This document shows positions 31,902-36,478 of a DNA stretch of 36,478 nt, piece after piece. Source of the stretch: Collinsella sp. (GTDB lineage: Bacteria > Actinomycetota > Coriobacteriia > Coriobacteriales > Coriobacteriaceae); the NCBI GenBank assembly GCA_018380195.1, contig JAGZUC010000020.1, forward strand, positions 1 to 36,478, given 5' to 3'. The notes under the pieces were generated by a model, which saw only the letters and a program-made list of their open reading frames with translations, had not been told where the DNA came from and made no database searches. The position numbers were made by a program, and so were the translations under genes. Positions within the stretch are counted from its first letter, which is position 1; every line of letters starts with the position of its first letter.

Positions 31902-32057
31902 AAGAAGGCCTTTCAGCTGTAATTGCATCAATGTCTGTATGGTACCCCGTTGCATGGCTGGGATACCGGACGCATCGATGAACGTGCGGGTTTGTCCTTT
32001 GGTCAGGGCCGAGACGGGTTCTTGCGAGCAAAAAGCAGTTGTTCGAAAGGATGGACA

Positions 32058-32939
32058 ATGGAATACGCTCTTTCCAACGATTCGATTTCTATTACGGTGT
32101 CCACGGCTGGTGGTTCGTTTACCTCGATTGAGGCCGGAGGTCGCGAGTATCTGTGGCAGGGCGATCCCGCCGTGTGGTCTGGCCAGGCACCGATTTGCTT
32201 CCCGATTTGCGGAGGCTTGCGCGATAACAACGCCATGACGTTTGCCGGGCATCATGTAAAGCTCGCTCGCCATGGGTTTGCGCGCAAACAGGAGTGGAAG
32301 CTGCTGAGCCAGAGCGAGAACGAGCTGGCGATGTGCCTGGCTTCGGAGGATAACGCCGCGCTGCTGAGCGATTATCCGTATCCGTTTAAGCTTGTCGCCC
32401 GTTATACGCTTGAGGGAGATGCCGTTCGCGTCTCCTATGAGGTGACCAACGAGGGAACCGAGGACATGCCGTTCTTTATCGGCGGTCATCCCGGCTTTAG
32501 GTGTCCGCTCGATGAGGGCGAGGCCTATACGGACTACGAGTTGCGCTTTGAGAAAGACGAGGCTGCGGAGCTCTGCACCGCCGTTCCCTCGACTGGATTG
32601 ATTGACGTGGCAAACCGCTCCAAGAACCCCATGGTGGGAAAGACGCTGCCCCTGTCGCACGAGCTCTTCGATTTTGCGGAGACCATCTTTGACGTGCTCG
32701 AGAGCCGTCAGGTCACGCTTTCCAAAAAGGGCGAGGACAAGGGCGTCCGCCTGAGCTTTGAGGGCTTCCCATATCTCATTGTGTGGAGCAAGCCCGAGGG
32801 CGATTTTGTGGCGGTTGAGCCTTGGGGCGGTCTCTCGACCTGCTCCGATGAGGACGACGTGCTTGAGCATAAGCGCGGCTGCCTTGTCGCCAAGCCCAAG
32901 GAGACCGTCGTTCGCTCGTTCACGATTGAGATCCTGTAA
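32058..32939 (+). CDS. Aldose 1-epimerase (mutarotase), LacX-like
   Basis: A 293-aa galactose-mutarotase-fold enzyme that interconverts sugar anomers. The expected catalytic residues are H72 (RHGFARKQEW), H144 (FFIGGHPGFRCP) and E254 (AVEPWGG). The length and the RHGFAR block fit the LacX group seen in the lactose/tagatose operons of lactic bacteria. AAAGGATGG precedes the ATG. The PfkB kinase gene follows by 59 bases with the same orientation, as in lacX/lacC contexts. Its start is chosen at 32058, not at the upstream in-frame 31923. Confidence 0.86.
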   Translation: MEYALSNDSISITVSTAGGSFTSIEAGGREYLWQGDPAVWSGQAPICFPICGGLRDNNAMTFAGHHVKLARHGFARKQEWKLLSQSENELAMCLASEDNAALLSDYPYPFKLVARYTLEGDAVRVSYEVTNEGTEDMPFFIGGHPGFRCPLDEGEAYTDYELRFEKDEAAELCTAVPSTGLIDVANRSKNPMVGKTLPLSHELFDFAETIFDVLESRQVTLSKKGEDKGVRLSFEGFPYLIVWSKPEGDFVAVEPWGGLSTCSDEDDVLEHKRGCLVAKPKETVVRSFTIEIL

Positions 32940-32998
32940 TTCCGTTTTGTCGACTCGTATCGCGAGGCACAAGGAGCCTGCGAGATAAGGAGCTAAAA

Positions 32999-33934
32999 AT
33001 GATCCTCACCGTTACGATGAACCCGTCTGTCGATACGCGCTATCAGCTCGACGAGCTCGTTATCGACGACGTCAACCGCGTGACGCCCGAAAAGACCGCC
33101 GGCGGCAAGGGCCTCAACGTGGCCCGTGTGCTGGGTCAGCTGGGCGACGACGTTGTGGCAACCGGTCTGCTCGGCGGCCACATGGGCGCCTACATGGCTG
33201 AGCTCATGGACGCCAACGGTATTAACAACGACTTTGTGCCCATCAAGGGCGAGACTCGAATTTGCCTCAACATTCTCCACGCCGGCAACCAGACCGAGCT
33301 GCTCGAGAGTGGCCCGACAATTGCCCCCGAGGAGCTCGATGCCTTTACCGCCAAGTTTACCGAGCTTGCGGGCAGGGCCGACGTCGTCACCATTTCGGGT
33401 TCGCTGCCCCGCGGTGTCGAGGCAGACTACTATGCCAAGATCACGGGCATTGCCGAGAACGCCGGCGCCAAGGTGCTGCTCGATACCTCGGGTGCTTCGC
33501 TCGAGGCCGCCCTTAAGTCCGAAATTAAGCCCGAGCTGGTCAAGCCTAACCTGACCGAGATCAACGGCCTTCTGGGTACGAGCTTTACCACCGACGATGT
33601 GGATGAGCTCCGCGCCGCGCTCGCCTCTGACGCCCGCTTCTCCGATATCCCCTGGGTCGTCGTGTCCATGGGCGCTGCCGGCTCCGTTGGCTTCCACAAT
33701 GGCCGTGCGTTCCGCGCAAAGACGCCCGATATCCCTGCCGTTAACGCCACGGGCTCTGGTGACTCCACTATCGCAGGCTTCGCGCATGCCATCGCTGCTG
33801 GCGCAGACGACGAGACGGTGCTGCGTACCGCCAACACTTGCGGCAAGCTCAACGCCATGGATCCTATGACCGGCCATCTGGTCATGGACCGTTGGGACGA
33901 GGTCTACAACGGCGTTGTCGTGACCGAGCTGTAA
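32999..33934 (+). CDS. PfkB-family hexose-phosphate kinase (LacC/FruK-like)
   Basis: A 311-aa kinase of the tagatose-6-phosphate/1-phosphofructokinase group. The substrate-binding GGKGLN at 35-40, the SGSLPRG block at about 133-139 and the ATP/anion-hole motif NATGSGDST with catalytic D255 are all present; the GAGD of most relatives is GSGD here. Beside AgaS it could phosphorylate tagatose-6-phosphate to the 1,6-bisphosphate, but fructose-1-phosphate is possible. No aldolase gene is in the window. A near-perfect GAGATAAGGAG precedes the ATG. A nagA remnant follows directly. Confidence 0.85.
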   Translation: MILTVTMNPSVDTRYQLDELVIDDVNRVTPEKTAGGKGLNVARVLGQLGDDVVATGLLGGHMGAYMAELMDANGINNDFVPIKGETRICLNILHAGNQTELLESGPTIAPEELDAFTAKFTELAGRADVVTISGSLPRGVEADYYAKITGIAENAGAKVLLDTSGASLEAALKSEIKPELVKPNLTEINGLLGTSFTTDDVDELRAALASDARFSDIPWVVVSMGAAGSVGFHNGRAFRAKTPDIPAVNATGSGDSTIAGFAHAIAAGADDETVLRTANTCGKLNAMDPMTGHLVMDRWDEVYNGVVVTEL

Positions 33935-33952
33935 GGGCTTGGGCGTCGGTCC

Positions 33953-34099
33953 CGGCATCGCTTGCTAGCTCATGTCGACGACAAGTGCAGTAGCATTATG
34001 TCGGGGCGCGACGCCGACGTTGTCGTGTTCAATCCCGACCTTACCCTGGTCGAGACGTATGTGGGCGGCAACAGCGTCGGTAACGCGTTTATCGAGTAG
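33953..34099 (+). pseudogene. 3' remnant of a second nagA gene
   Basis: From about 33968 the frame reads AHVDDKCSSIMSGRDADVVVF, then NPDLTLVETYVGGNSVG and NAFIE, and stops at 34097-34099. This matches the last 42 residues of NagA (AHIEDKCGSIMPGRDADFVVF and onward) at roughly three in four positions. There is no upstream coding part, ribosome binding site or start. It lies between the kinase stop (33934) and the YhcH start (34132). It is not a recent copy of the intact gene because many codons differ. Confidence 0.85.
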
Positions 34100-34131
34100 C
34101 CGCCAAAGAAACGATCCGAGAGGGGATTTAG

Positions 34132-34605
34132 ATGATTTACGGTGCATTGGGCGATATCGAGGAGTACCGCGGAATGCTCAAGGGCCTCGACGTGCTGATC
34201 GACTGGCTCGAGGAGAACGACCCGGCGCAGCTCGAGGTCGGCAGCCATCCGATTCTGGGCGACAAGGTCTTTGCGAACGTCATGGCTCCCACGACGCGTC
34301 CGGAGGCCGAGGCCCACTACGAGACGCATCAGCGCTATCACGACCTGCAGATCGATGTCGAGGGTCGCGAGGCCTTTAAGGTTGCCACGGGCAGCCTGAC
34401 GTTGGTTCAGGAGTTTGACGAGAAGGACGACTACGATCTGGTCGATTCTGACGCTTCGATCGCCGGCGATCTTGCCGACGACAAGTTCGCGCTGTTTGTT
34501 GCCGGCGAGCCTCACATGCCCACGCTCGAGTTCCCGGGCGATGGCGCGCAGCCGGTCAAGAAGATCTGCTTTAAGCTGCTTGCAGACGCTTACTGGGAGG
34601 AGTAA
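34132..34605 (+). CDS. YhcH/YjgK/YiaL-family (NanQ-like) sugar-anomerase-type protein
   Basis: A 157-aa cupin-fold protein of the DUF386 family. NanQ members speed the mutarotation of sialic acid and relatives stand next to sugar operons. ETHQRYHDLQIDVEG (about 63-77) and GEPHMPTLEFPG (about 124-135) carry the conserved histidine and glutamate metal ligands. GAGAGGGG precedes the ATG. It follows the nagA remnant and the PfkB gene. The true substrate here is unknown. A strong terminator follows. Confidence 0.86.
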   Translation: MIYGALGDIEEYRGMLKGLDVLIDWLEENDPAQLEVGSHPILGDKVFANVMAPTTRPEAEAHYETHQRYHDLQIDVEGREAFKVATGSLTLVQEFDEKDDYDLVDSDASIAGDLADDKFALFVAGEPHMPTLEFPGDGAQPVKKICFKLLADAYWEE

Positions 34606-34638
34606 CGCGCTGCTCGGCTGAGCTGTTCGTATGCTGGC

Positions 34639-34715
34639 GTGATTTCCCTAGGGGAATCACGCTGCGACCCCGCCAAGCGTGTTTTCCCTAGGGGAATCAC
34701 GTCTGGCGGGGTTTT
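34639..34715 (+). terminator. Double-palindrome terminator
   Basis: Two 22-bp near-palindromes with the core TTTCCCTAGGGGAATCAC lie at 34639-34660 and 34679-34700. The second is nested inside ACCCCGCCA/TGGCGGGGT (34667-34675 and 34704-34712), which is followed by TTTTCTG. The outer stem makes a strong terminator after the YhcH-family gene. Confidence 0.85.
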
Positions 34716-34740
34716 CTGTTTTTGAATAGGGAAGCCTCAT

Positions 34741-35310
34741 TTATTTGCGAAGAACATCGGCTAGCCGCAGGATTGAAATCATCGACCGATAAGTGAGTTC
34801 CACTTTTTCGCCCGCAAGCAGTCGTTTCGAGCCAATCTCATCTAGCCCCACAAGCCGAGAAAACAGCGGGCCGCTCATCGTGCCATCGTCAATTGATTCC
34901 CTTATGGTCTTCAAAACGTCCGTATCATGAAGCGATGCCGAGCTGTAGGGGGCAACACGAGCGGAACTCTCAATTAACGACGAGACAAAAGGATGGAGAT
35001 GCTTTGGACATAGTCCATCAAACACCACATCCCCATTGTCGTTCGAGCCGACCAGGCGCCAAGTATAATGATCGACCCAGTCATCTCCGTCATAGATGAC
35101 GTCCATGAGCAACTTCCCGTCTAGAGAGAAACCTATTTGGACATCGGGGCGCAAGACCGCAATCCATATCGGGCCTGCAGCAGCTCCAACCCAACGCACC
35201 ACATAGGTTCCCTTTCGTACATGTGTATCAATCTGCCCCGAAATGCCGGTGAATGCAATTCCAGACCCGTTTGTCGGATAGCAATCGACGTATTTTTGTT
35301 TTCCGCTCAC
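34741..35310 (-). CDS. Unrecognised protein (about 189 aa), lower-GC gene
   Basis: The reading frame starts at a GTG (35310) and ends at 34741. A -10-like TATACA lies only five bases before the GTG on the minus strand, so the message may be leaderless or nearly so, and the start is uncertain. The first 110 residues look like a beta-rich soluble domain with several aromatic and Gly residues. The last 50 (PLFSRLVGLDEIGSKRLLAG and on to SMISILRLADVL) are helical. I see no known motif, signal peptide or membrane segment. Base composition and codon use differ from the GC-rich core genes around it, which suggests transfer. Confidence 0.6.
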   Translation of the reverse strand: MSGKQKYVDCYPTNGSGIAFTGISGQIDTHVRKGTYVVRWVGAAAGPIWIAVLRPDVQIGFSLDGKLLMDVIYDGDDWVDHYTWRLVGSNDNGDVVFDGLCPKHLHPFVSSLIESSARVAPYSSASLHDTDVLKTIRESIDDGTMSGPLFSRLVGLDEIGSKRLLAGEKVELTYRSMISILRLADVLRK

Positions 35311-35498
35311 AACCTTGTATAGATATATCGTTCCAGCAAAAGAGAAGGTATCGTGGCTATCTTAAATCTATATGACCAATTCGAGCCCTCACCATGGCAA
35401 TTGTTGCAGCTGGGTTTCTTTTCATTAAAATTTCACTTTGGTAAATCCCCGCCCCCTAAGCATTAAATCCGAAGTCCACCGAGTGGGCGAATCGGCAA
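35311..35498. other. AT-rich gap between the unrecognised gene and the tRNA
   Basis: No ORF with a ribosome binding site is visible. It is AT-rich. It may hold the promoter of the 34741 gene. Confidence 0.4.
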
Positions 35499-35523
35499 GA
35501 AAAAAGCCGCCCGAAGGCGGCTA
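35499..35523 (-). terminator. Terminator of the tRNA-Thr gene
   Basis: On the minus strand GCCGCC-TTCG-GGCGGC is followed by TTTTTTT (complement of 35499-35505). It is a textbook intrinsic terminator. Confidence 0.9.
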
Positions 35524-35533
35524 TCTTGTGCAA

Positions 35534-35609
35534 TGGAGCCAGCGACCGGGCTCGAACCGGTGACCCCCGCTTTACGAGAGCGGTGCTCTACCAACTGAGC
35601 TACGCTGGC
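35534..35609 (-). tRNA. tRNA-Thr (anticodon CGU)
   Basis: The 76-nt gene ends in an encoded CCA (TGG at 35534-35536 on the plus strand). The 7-bp acceptor stem GCCAGCG/CGCTGGC is perfect. The anticodon stem CCGCT/AGCGG closes the loop CTCGTAA with anticodon CGT, which decodes ACG. The D-arm (GCTCAGTTGGTAGAGC) and T-arm (CCGGTTCGAGCCCGG) are normal. Confidence 0.97.
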
Positions 35610-35648
35610 GGCCATGTGATGACGCAACTGAGGCGTCAACGGCTGTCT

Positions 35649-35677
35649 ATGATACGGGACATCGCAAATCCGCGCAA
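35649..35677 (-). promoter_or_regulatory. Promoter of tRNA-Thr
   Basis: On the minus strand TTGCGC (35672-35677) and TATCAT (35649-35654) are 17 bases apart. The tRNA 5' end lies about 39 bases after the -10. Confidence 0.75.
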
Positions 35678-35766
35678 GTGTTCTGACGGCTTTTCTCACT
35701 TTAAATGCACTAATATTGGAGACGTGATGTCTTGCTCTTACGGGTCTCAAACAGAATGGGGTGGCG

Positions 35767-36249
35767 ATGGCTCAACCCAAGATTCTTCTCACACGCATCG
35801 ATGACCGGTTTATTTACGGGCAAGACGTTGAGCTGTGGAACGAAGTCGTGGGTTTCAACCTTGTTTTAATCGTCAACGATGAGATCGCGGCGGATTCGCG
35901 CCAATGGGCACCCATGAGGGTGGCGGCGCCAGAAGGCGTTTGGACGCGGTTTTTCTCGGTGCAAAGGACCATCGACATCATTCATACCGCAACGCCGCGC
36001 CAATGGATCTTGATCATGGTGGCCTCACCCGCCGATGCGCTCGCGCTGGTTAAGGGCGGCGTGCCCATCACCAAGATCAGCATTGGCCATATGCAGGCGG
36101 GGGAGGGCAAGCACCCCATAACGCCCGCAGTCGCCGTAGACGATACGGACATCGCTGCCTTCAAAGAGCTACAAGAACTCGGCATAGAGCTAGAAATCCG
36201 TTACCTCCCCAGCTCCAACCCCGACCCCATCGACAATCTGCTCAACTGA
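35767..36249 (+). CDS. PTS IIB-like protein lacking the phospho-accepting histidine
   Basis: A 160-aa mannose-family IIB fold protein, colinear over its whole length with the IIB at 25311. The active-site segment reads LLTRIDDRFIYGQDVELW, so the phosphorylated H17 is Y17 (TAC codon). The rest keeps the family blocks, including LVKGGVPITKISIGHM and KELQELGIELEIR. It cannot pass phosphate in the normal way. The ATG at 35767 follows GGGGTGG closely. No IIA, IIC or IID gene lies nearby. A regulatory, decoy or substrate-binding role is conceivable, but unsupported. Confidence 0.85.
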   Translation: MAQPKILLTRIDDRFIYGQDVELWNEVVGFNLVLIVNDEIAADSRQWAPMRVAAPEGVWTRFFSVQRTIDIIHTATPRQWILIMVASPADALALVKGGVPITKISIGHMQAGEGKHPITPAVAVDDTDIAAFKELQELGIELEIRYLPSSNPDPIDNLLN

Positions 36250-36290
36250 TCCCTTGGGGACGGAGGAAAACGGATCATTTTGCCCTCGCG
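36248..36290. repeat. REP-like sequence after the IIB-like gene
   Basis: TGATCC (36248-36253) and GGATCA (about 36272-36277) bracket a stretch containing CTTGGGGACGG, which shares TTGGGGACG with the hairpin at 8866. It resembles a fragment of a REP-type element. Confidence 0.45.
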
Positions 36291-36402
36291 AGGGATGCGC
36301 GCGATGCCGCCTGTCAAAAACTATGCCCATTTACTACGTTTGATTGCCTATCGCCGAGCACGCCGAATTTGAGAATAACAAAACCGACGCTCCTATAAGT
36401 TG

Positions 36403-36478
36403 TCAAGAGGCAGTTTGCGGGAGCGCTCTCTCCAATTCGCACAGGAGCTCGTAATACCTCCTCTCCAGTTTCGTCGAC
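36403..36478 (-). CDS. 3' end of a minus-strand gene (partial)
   Basis: The minus strand from the window edge reads STKLERRYYELLCELERALPQTAS and stops at 36405-36403 (TGA). The amphipathic Leu/Glu/Arg pattern looks coding, but the piece is too short to identify. Confidence 0.4.
   Translation of the reverse strand, partial: STKLERRYYELLCELERALPQTAS

Noticed and set aside
31317..32972. A 551-aa minus-strand reading of the flavodoxin gene
   Set aside because: The extension lies entirely opposite the mutarotase gene; the flavodoxin motif and ribosome binding site support a start at 31901.
36250..36402. A gene in the gap after the IIB-like gene
   Set aside because: No frame with a ribosome binding site is present; the sequence shows only REP-like motifs.

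Overview
The window looks like chromosome from a GC-rich, anaerobic, gut-type Actinomycetota of the class Coriobacteriia, most like Collinsella. The grounds are G/C-ending codons throughout the core genes, strong AGGAGG-type ribosome binding sites, a tmk-holB-ricT cluster, mannose-family PTS genes for amino sugars, HypA/HypB and a long-form HPF. This placement is inference from gene content and style; no 16S gene or database was available.

Layout. 1-500: tail of an upstream gene, a perfect palindrome, a dispersed 47-bp repeat and a small minus-strand gene. 651-7571: core genes, namely a type Ic aspartate aminotransferase, a STAS-domain anti-anti-sigma protein, a tight tatA-tatC-hypA-hypB run (Tat export plus nickel insertion) and a type IA topoisomerase. 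7598-8954: a zinc-ribbon membrane protein bracketed by two related long inverted repeats and followed by a two-state hairpin. 8926-14540: tmk-holB-ricT, then comF (its ribosome binding site lies inside a perfect hairpin) and a protein with an endonuclease-like C-terminus. 14541-15272: a 730-bp gap with two inverted copies of the 47-bp repeat and then a strong promoter driving a probable structured RNA of about 265 nt. That RNA lies between comF and the ribosome hibernation gene hpf/raiA, which is the neighbourhood of the raiA-motif noncoding RNA. 15273-22848: orphan amino-acid-type binding lipoprotein, hpf, degV, a 3-hydroxyisobutyrate-type dehydrogenase with a Cys/His-rich tail, a small membrane protein, a HEAT-like protein, an isocitrate dehydrogenase-family enzyme and a membrane-anchored SurA-like protein.

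22962-34605: regulation and sugar use. A minus-strand DUF2975-XRE pair faces away from a 700-bp regulatory region upstream of a mannose-family PTS operon (IIA, yajC, IIB, IIC, IID). It is followed by a GntR/HutC regulator, an AgaS-type SIS protein, NagA/AgaA deacetylase, a flavodoxin, a LacX-like mutarotase, a PfkB (LacC/FruK-like) kinase, a 3' remnant of a second nagA, and a YhcH/NanQ-family protein. Together they suggest import of an N-acetylated amino sugar (GalNAc or GlcNAc type) as the phosphate, deacetylation, deamination/isomerisation and phosphorylation. A palindromic site (core TGGTTACTACCAG) occurs both before the PTS operon and over the agaS promoter, so the adjacent GntR protein is the natural candidate regulator of both.

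34639-36478: a nested double-palindrome terminator, an unrecognised lower-GC gene, tRNA-Thr(CGU), a stand-alone PTS IIB-like protein whose phospho-accepting histidine is replaced by tyrosine, a short REP-like sequence and the 3' end of a minus-strand gene.

The most interesting points are the candidate raiA-type RNA, the His-to-Tyr IIB paralogue, the shared GntR operators, the paired inverted repeats with compensating arm changes, the bistable hairpin, the comF hairpin and the metal-binding tail on the dehydrogenase.
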